This document shows, in pieces, positions 43,918 to 53,285 of a stretch of DNA of 64,000 bases. How positions within the stretch are numbered: the first letter of the stretch is position 1; every line of letters starts with the position of its first letter. The notes under the pieces were generated by a model. That model saw only the letters and a list, made by a program, of their open reading frames with translations. It was not told the DNA's origin and ran no database searches. The position numbers were made by a program, and so were the translations under genes. The DNA is from Sideroxydans sp. (lineage in GTDB: Bacteria; Pseudomonadota; Gammaproteobacteria; Burkholderiales; Gallionellaceae). Location of the stretch: assembly GCA_028707175.1 (NCBI GenBank), contig JAQTUV010000002.1, forward strand, positions 310,001 through 374,000. Direction: 5' to 3'.

Positions 43918-45092
43918 AAAAACTCATCCTTACTCTCCTCATCATCGTTGCTGCAGGTGCGGCGGTCTGGTTATACACCAAACCCAAAATGGAAGGCCAA
44001 GCTGCCGCAGGTGCACCACTTGGCCCAAAAGCGATCCCAGTACGGGGAGCAACGGTGGAGACACAAGCCATGCCTTATGTGTTGGATGCCGTGGCAACAG
44101 TGGAGGCAGAACAGAGCGTGGCGATACGCGCGGAAGTGAGCGGTGTATTGCAGAAGATCACCTTCCGCGAAGGCGATATCGTCAAGGCAGGGCAGGTATT
44201 GTTTCAAATTGATGGCGGTTCGCAGCAAGCCGAAGTCGACAAAGCGCGCGCCAATCTGGCGCGTGACCAAGCAGCGTTGACGGAAGCCTCCGCACAAGCC
44301 CGTCGCTTGGAATCTTTGGTCGCCAAAGAATACGTGACACAGCAGGAATACGCGCAAGCTGCCGCACAAGAACAAGCCGCACTTGCCACGGTACATGCCA
44401 ATCAAGCTGCATTGAAATCCATGCAACTGCAATTCGGCAATACACGTATCACCTCCCCCATCAGTGGTCGGGCAGGCATTGTGAATGTGAAGCAAGGCAA
44501 CCTAGTGAGCGCCGCCTCAACCACGCCCTTAGTCACCATCAATGCCACGCAAACCGTGATGGCAAATTTCACCGTGCCACAACAACAACTACAAGCCATC
44601 CGTGAAGGTCAGCGCAAACACCCCATGGCGGTGGAAGTTCGTCATGACGCTAAGGATGCGGTGATCGCCACAGGCACGCTGGCATTCATCGACAACGCGG
44701 TGGATACCCAGACTGGCACGCTGCGCATGAAGGCGCGCATCGCCAACAAAGATGAAGTCTTGTGGCCAGGCGAATTAGTGACTTTGCGTATGGTGTTGGA
44801 TGTGCAACAAGACGCGCTGGTGATCCCAGAGACGGCCATACAACCCAGCCAGAGCGGCGCTTTCGTGTATGTGATGGCAGAGGGAAAAGCACAAGCGCAG
44901 CCCATCACTGTGGCGCGCCAAGTGGGTGCGCAAGTGGTGGTGACAAACGGCCTGACAGCAGGCCAGCAAGTGATCCTTAACCCGCCCAAGAACTTACGCG
45001 CAGGCGGCGCAGTAGAATTGATGGGCGCAAAGAAAGAAAACAAAGAGCGCAAACCGAATATCGACGCAGCCAGTGGAGTGAAACAACCATGA
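43914..45092 (+). CDS. RND efflux periplasmic adaptor (MFP)
   Basis: A 392-residue membrane fusion protein. An N-terminal anchor helix (about residues 4-19) is followed by lipoyl-like halves around a coiled-coil hairpin (VSGVLQKITFREGDIVKAGQ and ISGRAGIVNVKQGNLVSA) and a beta-barrel/membrane-proximal end. It joins the RND pump to the TolC-type channel. It overlaps both neighbours by four bases. Confidence 0.93.
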   Translation: MKKLILTLLIIVAAGAAVWLYTKPKMEGQAAAGAPLGPKAIPVRGATVETQAMPYVLDAVATVEAEQSVAIRAEVSGVLQKITFREGDIVKAGQVLFQIDGGSQQAEVDKARANLARDQAALTEASAQARRLESLVAKEYVTQQEYAQAAAQEQAALATVHANQAALKSMQLQFGNTRITSPISGRAGIVNVKQGNLVSAASTTPLVTINATQTVMANFTVPQQQLQAIREGQRKHPMAVEVRHDAKDAVIATGTLAFIDNAVDTQTGTLRMKARIANKDEVLWPGELVTLRMVLDVQQDALVIPETAIQPSQSGAFVYVMAEGKAQAQPITVARQVGAQVVVTNGLTAGQQVILNPPKNLRAGGAVELMGAKKENKERKPNIDAASGVKQP

Positions 45093-48000
45093 GCTTCTGG
45101 CGTGTCTTTATTGATCGCCCCGTGATGACCACGGTGTTGGTCAGCGCGGTGACGCTGTTCGGCACGTTCGCCTTCCTGAAATTGCCCGTGAACGAATTGC
45201 CGAATGTGGATTTTCCCACCATCCAAGTGACGGCCAATCTGGCTGGCGGCAACCCAGACAACATGGCAGCCACCGTTGCCACTCCGCTGGAGCGCCAGTT
45301 CTCCACCATCGCCGGATTGGATTCGATGACCTCGGTGAGCAACACTGGCTCAACGCGTATCACGCTGCAATTCAATTTGGATCGCGACATTGATGCGGCT
45401 GCGCAAGATGTACAGACCGCTATCGCTCAAGCGGTGCGGTCGCTACCACCACAGATGGACAACGCACCACAGATGCGCAAGGTGAATCCGGCGGACAGCC
45501 CCATCCTCTTTTTGGCCCTTACGGCCAAAGACTTGCCACTCACCACGCTCAACGCGTTTGCTGACGATCAGATCTCACAACGTATCTCCACCTTGCCCGG
45601 TGTGGCACAGATGGTGGTGTATGGTTCGCAAAAATATGCGGTGCGCTTGTATCTCGATCCGAATGCCTTGGCACAACGCAAGCTAGGCATCGAGGATGTA
45701 TCGTCTGCGCTGCAAAAATCCAACAGTAATTTACCCTCGGGTACGTTGGATGGCCGCAGTCAAAAATTCACCGTCAAAGCCAGCGGCCAACTGGAGAATG
45801 CGGCTGATTTCAATTCCGTCATCCTCGCCTATGCGAACGGTTCACCCATTCGCTTTTCTGACATCGGGCACGCGGAAGACAGCGTAGAGAACAACCGCAC
45901 GGCGACATGGTTCAACGGCGAACGAGCTATCGTGCTGGCGGTGCAAAGACAGCCGGGTGCGAACACCGTTGAAGTGGTGAAGAGCATCCGCGCCCTGTTA
46001 CCCGGGATGCGCACGCAATTGCCCGGTGATGCAAAATTGGAGGTGTTGTTCGACCGTTCTGAGTTCATCGGCGAATCCATCCGCGATGTGGAATTCACGC
46101 TGATGTTAGCGGTGGTGTTGGTGGTGCTGGTGGTGCTGGCTTTTTTGCGCAACTACTCTTCCACTTTGATCGTGGCCATCGTGCTGCCCATCTCACTCAT
46201 CGGTACGTTCGCGGCGATGAAGCTGCTGGGTTACAGCCTCAACAACATCTCGTTGATGGCGCTCACGCTGGCCGTGGGTTTCGTGGTTGACGATGCCATC
46301 GTGGTATTGGAGAACATCACGCGCCACATGGAGATGGGTAAAGACCGTCTCACTGCCGCCATCGACGGCACCAAGGAGATCGGGTTCACTGTGCTGTCCA
46401 TGACCTTGTCGCTGGTCGCCGTGTTCCTGCCTATCTTGTTCATGGGCGGGGTGTTAGGGCGCTTGTTCACTGAGTTTTCCGTCACTATCGGCCTCGCGGT
46501 TTTAATTTCAGGCGCAGTGTCGTTGAGTCTGACGCCGATGTTGTGTAGCCGTTTCTTGCGCCCCAGTCATCGTCATGGTCGACTGTTCGATGGCTTCGAC
46601 AAACTTTTCCATTACGTTGAGACAGGCTATCGCGACAGCCTGCAATGGAGCTTGCATCACCGTGGTTTCATGCTGACCATCGCGGGCGTCATCTTAGTGG
46701 TGACGGTGTGGCTGTTCGTGGTCGTACCCAAAGGATTCATCCCACGCCAAGACACGGGACAACTAATGGGTAGCACACAGGCAGATGACGAAGGCATCGT
46801 ATTCACCGAGCTGGTAGCCAAACAGTTACAACTGACCGACATCATCCGCAAGAATGAAAATGTCGCCGCTGTGCTCTCCAGTGCAGGGCAAGCGGGCGGT
46901 GGTGTGGCAGGCAGCAACGTAGGCCGCATCATCATTCGCCTCAAACCTAAGAGCGAACGTAAATTGAGTGCGGATGAAGTGATCCAAGAGCTGCGTTCAC
47001 AAACGCGCGTGGTGAGTGGCATGAAGCTATTCCTGCAAAATCCGCCGGCCATCAACATCGGCGCACAACAATCTAACGCAGAGTTCCAACTGGTGTTGCT
47101 CGGTACGGACACCGATGTGCTGTATCCCGCTGTGAACGACCTCGTGCAAAAATTACGCAATGAAAAGAGCTTGCTTGATGTGAACAGCAACTTGGAATTG
47201 CGTAGCCCAGAGATTCGTATCGACATCCAGACTGACCGTGCGGCGGCGTTGGGCATCACCCCACAACAAATTCAATCCACCTTGTACGATGCCTATGGCA
47301 CGCGCCGTGTGACCAGCATCTACGCAGCGGCTGATCAGTATTCGGTGTTGATGCAATTAGACCCGCAGTTCCAACAAGACATCAACTCGCTGAACGCACT
47401 GACCATTAAGAGCAGCAATCAGCAGATGGTGCCGCTGTCCTCGGTGGCGAGCATCCATAGCGGTGTCGGACCTATGTCTATCTCACACTTCGGCCAACTG
47501 CCTGCGGTCACGATCTCATTCAATCTTGCCCCCGGCGTTTCGCTAGGAGAAGCCACCGACAAAGTGAAGCAAATCGCACAGGAGAACTTGCCACAAGGTG
47601 TGACGACCACCCTGTCCGGCTCGGCCAAAACCTTTAGCGATTCGATGACCGACCTGCCCATCTTGTTGCTGATCACCATCTTGGTGATCTACATGATTTT
47701 AGCCATCTTGTATGAACATTTCGGCCATCCCATCACTATCCTCACTGCCTTGCCGCTGGCGGGTTTTGGGGCGCTCATCATGCTCATCATCTTCCACCAA
47801 GACCTGAATATCTTCAGCTTCGTGGGCATCATCTTGCTGGTGGGCTTAGTGAAAAAGAACGGCATCATGATGGTGGATTTTGCCGTGGCGGCACAGCGCG
47901 AAAAGAATCTGAGTGCGATGGACGCGATGAGCGAAGCGTGTCTGGTGCGCTTCCGCCCGATCATGATGACGACCTTGGCAGCGATCCTCGCAACCTTACC

Positions 48001-48175
48001 TATTGCCTTGGGTTACGGTGCTGGCGCTGAAGCACGTAGGCCGCTGGGTATCGCGGTGGTAGGCGGATTGATGTTCTCGCAATTCCTCACGTTATATCTA
48101 ACCCCAGCGTTCTACGTGAGCATGGAGAACCTCAAACAACGCTGGACTGCCTACAAATCAGGCGCGCTACGCTAG
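45089..48175 (+). CDS. RND multidrug efflux permease (HAE1, MdtC-like)
   Basis: A 1028-residue proton-driven inner-membrane pump. The opening FIDRPVMTTVLVSAVTLFG and the TM4 aspartate pair in AVGFVVDDAIVVLENI are typical of the HAE1 branch. The second half repeats the fold (FSFVGIILLVGLVKKNGIMMVDFA). Substrate range cannot be told; family members export drugs, bile salts or detergents. The whole operon 42463-48175 is complete, with no regulator adjacent. Confidence 0.94.
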   Translation: MSFWRVFIDRPVMTTVLVSAVTLFGTFAFLKLPVNELPNVDFPTIQVTANLAGGNPDNMAATVATPLERQFSTIAGLDSMTSVSNTGSTRITLQFNLDRDIDAAAQDVQTAIAQAVRSLPPQMDNAPQMRKVNPADSPILFLALTAKDLPLTTLNAFADDQISQRISTLPGVAQMVVYGSQKYAVRLYLDPNALAQRKLGIEDVSSALQKSNSNLPSGTLDGRSQKFTVKASGQLENAADFNSVILAYANGSPIRFSDIGHAEDSVENNRTATWFNGERAIVLAVQRQPGANTVEVVKSIRALLPGMRTQLPGDAKLEVLFDRSEFIGESIRDVEFTLMLAVVLVVLVVLAFLRNYSSTLIVAIVLPISLIGTFAAMKLLGYSLNNISLMALTLAVGFVVDDAIVVLENITRHMEMGKDRLTAAIDGTKEIGFTVLSMTLSLVAVFLPILFMGGVLGRLFTEFSVTIGLAVLISGAVSLSLTPMLCSRFLRPSHRHGRLFDGFDKLFHYVETGYRDSLQWSLHHRGFMLTIAGVILVVTVWLFVVVPKGFIPRQDTGQLMGSTQADDEGIVFTELVAKQLQLTDIIRKNENVAAVLSSAGQAGGGVAGSNVGRIIIRLKPKSERKLSADEVIQELRSQTRVVSGMKLFLQNPPAINIGAQQSNAEFQLVLLGTDTDVLYPAVNDLVQKLRNEKSLLDVNSNLELRSPEIRIDIQTDRAAALGITPQQIQSTLYDAYGTRRVTSIYAAADQYSVLMQLDPQFQQDINSLNALTIKSSNQQMVPLSSVASIHSGVGPMSISHFGQLPAVTISFNLAPGVSLGEATDKVKQIAQENLPQGVTTTLSGSAKTFSDSMTDLPILLLITILVIYMILAILYEHFGHPITILTALPLAGFGALIMLIIFHQDLNIFSFVGIILLVGLVKKNGIMMVDFAVAAQREKNLSAMDAMSEACLVRFRPIMMTTLAAILATLPIALGYGAGAEARRPLGIAVVGGLMFSQFLTLYLTPAFYVSMENLKQRWTAYKSGALR

Positions 48176-48180
48176 GGCCA

Positions 48181-50796
48181 TCATGTACTAGCCTGACTCA
48201 AGGCAAGCAACTTGCTATTCAATTCTGCGGAATTAATCGGCTTGCCGACAAAGTCAGTCATGCCCACTTCGGTGCATAAAGCTTGTTCATTCAGTGTCAC
48301 GCCCGCACTCATCGCAATGATGGGTAGATTCACAAAGCGCGCATCCTGACGGATCCGACGCGTTGCTTCCAGCCCGTCCATAACGGGCATTTGAATATCC
48401 ATCAACACGATGTCGTAGCTTGCGGCATCCAACTTCTGAATCGCCTCGCCACCATGATTGGCCACCTCAACGAACACGCCGTATTTTTGCAAGATACGCG
48501 TCGCCAGAACTTGGTTCACGCGGTTGTCTTCGACCAATAAGATGCGTTTACCTTCTAGCGTGTGTTCTGTAACTTGGGGAACAGGTTCGGGCTTATCGTC
48601 CATACCGCACTCAGCCATTTGTTCAACACTCGCTTCAACCAACCTCACTTGTAAGCGGAAGGCACTTCCTTTCCCCTCGACGCTCTCGATAACGATATCT
48701 CCACCCATGAGTTGTGCCAGATTGCGACTGATGGATAACCCTAGGCCCGTCCCACCAAAGCGTCGTGTAATCGAATTGTCTGCTTGCGCAAAAGGTTGGA
48801 ACAAGCCGTCCATCTGCACTTGCGTCATGCCGATGCCCGTGTCCCTAATGCAGAAATCCAACATCACGCCTTGCTCGTCACGCGCCATCTGCGTAATCTC
48901 AAAAGTGACTTTTCCATGCTCGGTAAACTTGATCGCATTGCCCAATAAATTGGTCAACACTTGGCGCAATCTAAGTTCGTCACCTACCACCATAGCGGGC
49001 ACCTCTGCAGCCTTGGTGACGCTAAATTCCAATCCTTTTTCTTGGGCTCGTTGAACAAACATACGGTCCAAATTTCTCATTAAGGTATTCAAATCGAACA
49101 CCTTGTTTTCCACCGTCATTTGACGCGCTTCAATCTTGGAGAAATCCAAGATGTCGTTAAGAATGCCCAATAGGGCTTTAGATGATTCAAGAATTTGGCG
49201 CAGATGACTCTGCTTATCTTTTTCATCGTGACTATCAAGAGCCAATTCAGAAAAACCGATCACCGCGTTCATCGGCGTACGAATTTCATGCGACATATTG
49301 GCTAGGAAGTCACTTTTGGCACGATTGGCCGCTTCGGCCTTATCTTTCGCTTGCTCCAACAAATGTGCTTGCAGCTTACGCTCGGTCACATCGTTAAAGA
49401 TGACCACCGCCCCTTCAAGACTGCCATGCATATAGATCGGCGATGTCGCGTATTCCACGTCAAATTTTGAGCCATCTTTACGCCACAACACCTCATCTGA
49501 CGCGACACGCTCGACACCATCTTGGCCGGTTATGAACATAGGGCATTCTGTCTGTTTATACGGCACACCATCCGAGTGAGAGTGATGAACTGTTGCATGC
49601 ACAGGCTTACCAATCAATTCTTCCGGCTTATAACCGAGCTTCTTCGCGGCCTCTTTGTTGATGAAAGTACAGATCCCCTCTGGGGTTTGGCCCCAAATTC
49701 CACAGTTAGCAGACTCCAAGATCAGGCGTAAACGAGTCTCACTCTCTAGCGCATTATTCTTGGTGCGTTGCAACACACTGAAGACATAAGCGATCAACAC
49801 CAAACCTGCAGACAACACACTCATCAGTAAGAAGTTTGTAAATCGCTCACGCTCTAATGCAAAATATCCAGGTAGATCATTCTCTGCAAATACCGTCAGC
49901 CCATATTCTGGCAGGTCGCTAGAAGCCAAACTATGAGGGAAATTTTCACTCTTGATACGCTTCAGAGTGGGATGATTCTTCCACGCTTCCATCTGTAACT
50001 CGGGGAACTCGCTGCGCTGATAGATAGCCTGTTTGGCCGCACTACTCATCTTACTGACAGCCGCCCCTGGTACAGCCCCCATATTCATATCCGCATCATG
50101 GGCTAGGATGATCACCCCTTGCCTGTCAACAATATAGGCATCTGGCTCACGTACCAAGAACGACAAGGCTGATATATCCATCTTGGCTACGACCGCCCCT
50201 AAAAATTTCCCATCACGCATCACAGGTGAGGCGAAGTACAAACCCGCACGATGCGTCGATTTGCCCACGGCGTATTGCATACCCGTCCGGCCTTGTTTCA
50301 CTTCTGCGAACCAATGTCGTTCAGCCAGATTTGCGCCAATAACGCTTTCTTTTTCCTGCCAGTTGCTCGCCGCAACCACATCACCCGATGCGTTGACCAA
50401 GTAGGCCAGATTAACCCCCAACGAACCCTTAATGAGGTTCAAGTATTGACTAAGGTCTTGCAAGGCTGGATTGGCGTTCCAGTTTGTAGCCGCATCCATC
50501 TGAGATAGCTTGGTTCTTTCCACCGACGGGCCAAACTGATCTAACGCCCTTCGAACGCGAAGCCCTTCTTTAAAAGTCTCTGGAATCCCCGCGACATAAT
50601 GTAGATTGCGACGCATGCTATCGGCCACATCATCTGCAACACTTTGTGCATGTACTTGTTCGCTCTCTACCAGTTTTTCTAGGTCAGTCTCAAATTTGGC
50701 ACTGGTACCGAACCACGCAATCGACATCCAGAACCCAACCAAAACGAATAGAAATAGCTCCCTATAACTCTTTGGCGACTTTGTATTGGTTTGCAT
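48181..50796 (-). CDS. Hybrid sensor histidine kinase with periplasmic sensor
   Basis: An 871-residue kinase. A membrane helix (about 13-31), a periplasmic dCache-like sensor (about 45-310, with VSKMDISALSFLVREPDAYIVDRQG in outline) and a second helix (about 322-342) lead into a PAS domain (about 355-470). HisKA carries His503 in NMSHEIRTPMNAV; the HATPase shows NLLGNAIKFTEHG and GTGLGLSISRNLA; the C-terminal receiver has Asp800 in VLMDIQMPVMDG. Similar in kind to the kinase at 12984-15827 but with a different input. Signal unknown. Confidence 0.92.
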   Translation of the reverse strand: MQTNTKSPKSYRELFLFVLVGFWMSIAWFGTSAKFETDLEKLVESEQVHAQSVADDVADSMRRNLHYVAGIPETFKEGLRVRRALDQFGPSVERTKLSQMDAATNWNANPALQDLSQYLNLIKGSLGVNLAYLVNASGDVVAASNWQEKESVIGANLAERHWFAEVKQGRTGMQYAVGKSTHRAGLYFASPVMRDGKFLGAVVAKMDISALSFLVREPDAYIVDRQGVIILAHDADMNMGAVPGAAVSKMSSAAKQAIYQRSEFPELQMEAWKNHPTLKRIKSENFPHSLASSDLPEYGLTVFAENDLPGYFALERERFTNFLLMSVLSAGLVLIAYVFSVLQRTKNNALESETRLRLILESANCGIWGQTPEGICTFINKEAAKKLGYKPEELIGKPVHATVHHSHSDGVPYKQTECPMFITGQDGVERVASDEVLWRKDGSKFDVEYATSPIYMHGSLEGAVVIFNDVTERKLQAHLLEQAKDKAEAANRAKSDFLANMSHEIRTPMNAVIGFSELALDSHDEKDKQSHLRQILESSKALLGILNDILDFSKIEARQMTVENKVFDLNTLMRNLDRMFVQRAQEKGLEFSVTKAAEVPAMVVGDELRLRQVLTNLLGNAIKFTEHGKVTFEITQMARDEQGVMLDFCIRDTGIGMTQVQMDGLFQPFAQADNSITRRFGGTGLGLSISRNLAQLMGGDIVIESVEGKGSAFRLQVRLVEASVEQMAECGMDDKPEPVPQVTEHTLEGKRILLVEDNRVNQVLATRILQKYGVFVEVANHGGEAIQKLDAASYDIVLMDIQMPVMDGLEATRRIRQDARFVNLPIIAMSAGVTLNEQALCTEVGMTDFVGKPINSAELNSKLLALSQAST

Positions 50797-51025
50797 CTAG
50801 CATCCATTCATGAAGGTTGAAAGCCCCTAGTTCGACACTACTCAGTCGAGGGGCAAATCTACATTACTTGTTTTACGGCAGATTCTGAGGGTTCTTGAGT
50901 GCTTTCTATTCGATGAATTGCCCCGCAGAGTAGGGGCTATTTGTAGATTTAAATATGCTCACGACATTGATAGACTCTCCAAGTCATATCGCCCATGACG
51001 CCAACTACTCAAGGAGAATTTAGGA

Positions 51026-52255
51026 ATGAGGATCGCTGCGCTATTAATCGCAATGTGCTTTGCGTCGCAAGCTGTCGCGGGAATGGATGAAGGAATCGCC
51101 GCATATAAAAAACATGATTACGCCACCACATTGGTCGAACTTGCGCCATTGGCCGAGCAGGGAAACCTATCTGCGCAGGATATTTTAGGACTGATGTACC
51201 TATTAGGTCAGGGCATCCCCAAGGATGAAGCGAAGGGTGTACAACTAATCACGGCGTCCGCTGAAGGGGGCTTTGCCGATGCGCAATTCAACTTGGGGGC
51301 TATGTTTGAAAATGGCCACGGCGTCGAAAAAGATCTCGCTGCAGCATTGGCGTGGTACACAAAGTCTGCTGAACAAGGTTATGCGGCTGCTCAAGGCAAT
51401 CTGGGCATGATGTATGCCAACGCACGAGGCGTTGATCAGGATGATGAAGTTGCGGTGGAGTGGTACGCCAAAGCCGCCGAGCAAGATTATGCAGTCGCTC
51501 AGCGCCTATTGGGCGCCATGTATCTATTGGGGCGCGGCGTAGAACAAGACGATGACCTTGCCTTCGAATGGACAAACAAAGCCGCCGCGCAAAACGATGA
51601 GTTCGCGCTGGCTATCTTGGGCGAGATGTACGAGAACGGAAATGGCACAGAGAAAGATCTCGCCAAGGCTGAGCACTACTACACCCTTGCCAGCAAAACC
51701 GGCAATGAACTGGCTCGCAAAGCGTTGGGCCGCCTACAAGCCAGCAAAAATTGTGTTGCCAAGGCCACTACCTTCTTATTCAACGAAGCGGTGATGTGTA
51801 CCAACAAAGATACCTTGCGTGCTGCCATCCAAGAGGGCGGCGCGGTCGTGGAACGAGAGGACGATGGTTACTGGTACGACATCTATGACAGCAGCGAGAT
51901 ACTTGAAGGAACAAGCAAGTTATCAGTCAGCTACATCAAGGACAAATTCGCGAGAGCGTTCTATGAATACGACGCCGACATGGACACAGCAAAGGTCGTG
52001 GAGGTACGCGATATGGTGGCCAGTAAATATGGCAAACCTGCGACCAGTAGCGGCAATCCTGCTGTAGGCGAAGTACGTTACACCTGGAAGCTAAAAGATG
52101 GCATACAACTTGAAGTCAATCGCGGCTGGCCAGACACGACGGTTTATCTTACCTACACCCACCCCGCGAATTTTGCCGCATTAGAGGCGGAACAAGAACG
52201 ACAAAAACATGCCGCCGAAGTCGAAAAGCGCGGCAAACAAAACCGCGCTTTTTGA
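51026..52255 (+). CDS. Sel1-repeat protein with uncharacterised C-terminal domain
   Basis: A 409-residue exported protein: signal peptide (MRIAALLIAMCFASQAVA), then about five Sel1/TPR-like repeats to residue 235 (motifs such as AQFNLGAMFENGHGVEKDLAA and AQGNLGMMYANARGVDQDD). The C-terminal 170 residues have no recognised domain; they contain many acidic and aromatic residues and end in a Lys/Glu-rich helix. Sel1 proteins typically scaffold periplasmic complexes. SD AAGGAG precedes the ATG. Confidence 0.88.
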   Translation: MRIAALLIAMCFASQAVAGMDEGIAAYKKHDYATTLVELAPLAEQGNLSAQDILGLMYLLGQGIPKDEAKGVQLITASAEGGFADAQFNLGAMFENGHGVEKDLAAALAWYTKSAEQGYAAAQGNLGMMYANARGVDQDDEVAVEWYAKAAEQDYAVAQRLLGAMYLLGRGVEQDDDLAFEWTNKAAAQNDEFALAILGEMYENGNGTEKDLAKAEHYYTLASKTGNELARKALGRLQASKNCVAKATTFLFNEAVMCTNKDTLRAAIQEGGAVVEREDDGYWYDIYDSSEILEGTSKLSVSYIKDKFARAFYEYDADMDTAKVVEVRDMVASKYGKPATSSGNPAVGEVRYTWKLKDGIQLEVNRGWPDTTVYLTYTHPANFAALEAEQERQKHAAEVEKRGKQNRAF

Positions 52256-52263
52256 TTTACCCG

Positions 52264-52875
52264 CTACATCGGCGCAACAGATATCGTCACACTACGCCGT
52301 GCGCTGATACGTTCGAACCAAGCAGCGAGATTGGAATGCGCGCCACGCCAGTCTCGCTGCGCTTGACGCAGATCAAGATAGATTAAGGCACTGGCTAACG
52401 CCAAATCCGCTAAGGTCAATACCTCACCTTCACACCAACGTCGTCCTGCTAACGATTCGGAGGCATAAGCCAAAGCTTGGCTCACGGCGGTGTCGTGCAG
52501 TTCGATAACACTGGCTTGTTGTTTCTCAGTAGGGCGCTGGGTCTCATTTCGCACCAAAACCGCCGAATCCATAATCCCATCGGCCAATGCCTCCCAACGT
52601 TTCACACGCAATCTTGCCGCAGCATCATCACGCGGAATAAGGATCGGTGCGTCATTCAGTGTGTCGACATACTCGGTGATCACAGTTGAATCAAACACAC
52701 AGAATCCATCATCCAAAATCAAAGCTGGGATACGCCCCAGTGGATTGACTTGCAGCACCAGACTGCCTGGCTCTTGTGGCGGGTCGATGACATATTCGTG
52801 AGGAATGTTCTTTTCGAGTAAGACCAAACGGGCCTTACGCACATAAGGACTGGTGTGGGTTCCAAGTAGTTTCAT
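52264..52875 (-). CDS. Glutathione S-transferase family protein
   Basis: A 203-residue GST: thioredoxin-like N-domain (LLGTHTSPYVRKARLVLLEKNIPHEYV with the Ser-Pro-Tyr start of the catalytic helix) and a helical C-domain. The GSH-binding turn is NPLGRIPALIL followed by VFDSTVITEY. It resembles the YibF-like group, which detoxifies electrophiles. It is convergent with the Sel1 gene (8 bp apart). Confidence 0.9.
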   Translation of the reverse strand: MKLLGTHTSPYVRKARLVLLEKNIPHEYVIDPPQEPGSLVLQVNPLGRIPALILDDGFCVFDSTVITEYVDTLNDAPILIPRDDAAARLRVKRWEALADGIMDSAVLVRNETQRPTEKQQASVIELHDTAVSQALAYASESLAGRRWCEGEVLTLADLALASALIYLDLRQAQRDWRGAHSNLAAWFERISARRSVTISVAPM

Positions 52876-53025
52876 TGCGGCTCCAAGAGTGATTGGTGGA
52901 GCATCTGATAGGGGTGCTCACTGTTGGATGGTATTCCATTTTTCCGTCTCATCCAATTCGGATACTGCGTTTAAATCTTCCCCTTTTTGCTTTGCGACAA
53001 ATATCTGGCCTCTCTAAAAACACAA

Positions 53026-53052
53026 AAACCTCCGCCCAATCGGGGGAGGTTT
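53026..53052. terminator. Terminator after the SQR operon
   Basis: AAACCTCCGCCC and GGGGGAGGTTT pair around an AATC loop, 38 bases past the small-protein stop on the minus strand. A run of A on the plus strand gives the T tail on the minus strand. Confidence 0.8.
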
Positions 53053-53089
53053 CTATGTGTTCTATGCGTTCATTCAGAACGCTGCTAGA

Positions 53090-53254
53090 TCAATGATGCG
53101 ACTTCATCATCAATTTTAGAATCTTAAAATTGATGACGATGAAACGAACGAACTGCCATACCAATGACGTCCGCATATAACGCGTGAATCCTGTTGGTGC
53201 AGGCGGATAGTAAGCCTGTTGATAGGGCTCTCTGTTGGTGATCTTAACTGACAT
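53090..53254 (-). CDS. Small 54-residue protein linked to sulfide:quinone oxidoreductase
   Basis: A short gene of 54 codons with a strong SD (AGGAG, six bases before the ATG at 53254). The protein starts MSVKITNREPYQQAYYPPAP, then has a hydrophobic/aromatic stretch (about residues 31-45) and ends with His-His. It follows the SQR gene by 31 bp on the same strand and the terminator at 53026 closes both. It could be a membrane partner of SQR or help attach it to the membrane. The function is unknown and I recognise no named family. Confidence 0.7.
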   Translation of the reverse strand: MSVKITNREPYQQAYYPPAPTGFTRYMRTSLVWQFVRFIVINFKILKLMMKSHH

Positions 53255-53285
53255 GTTTAACTCCTAATTGATGTGTAAGTAAAGT

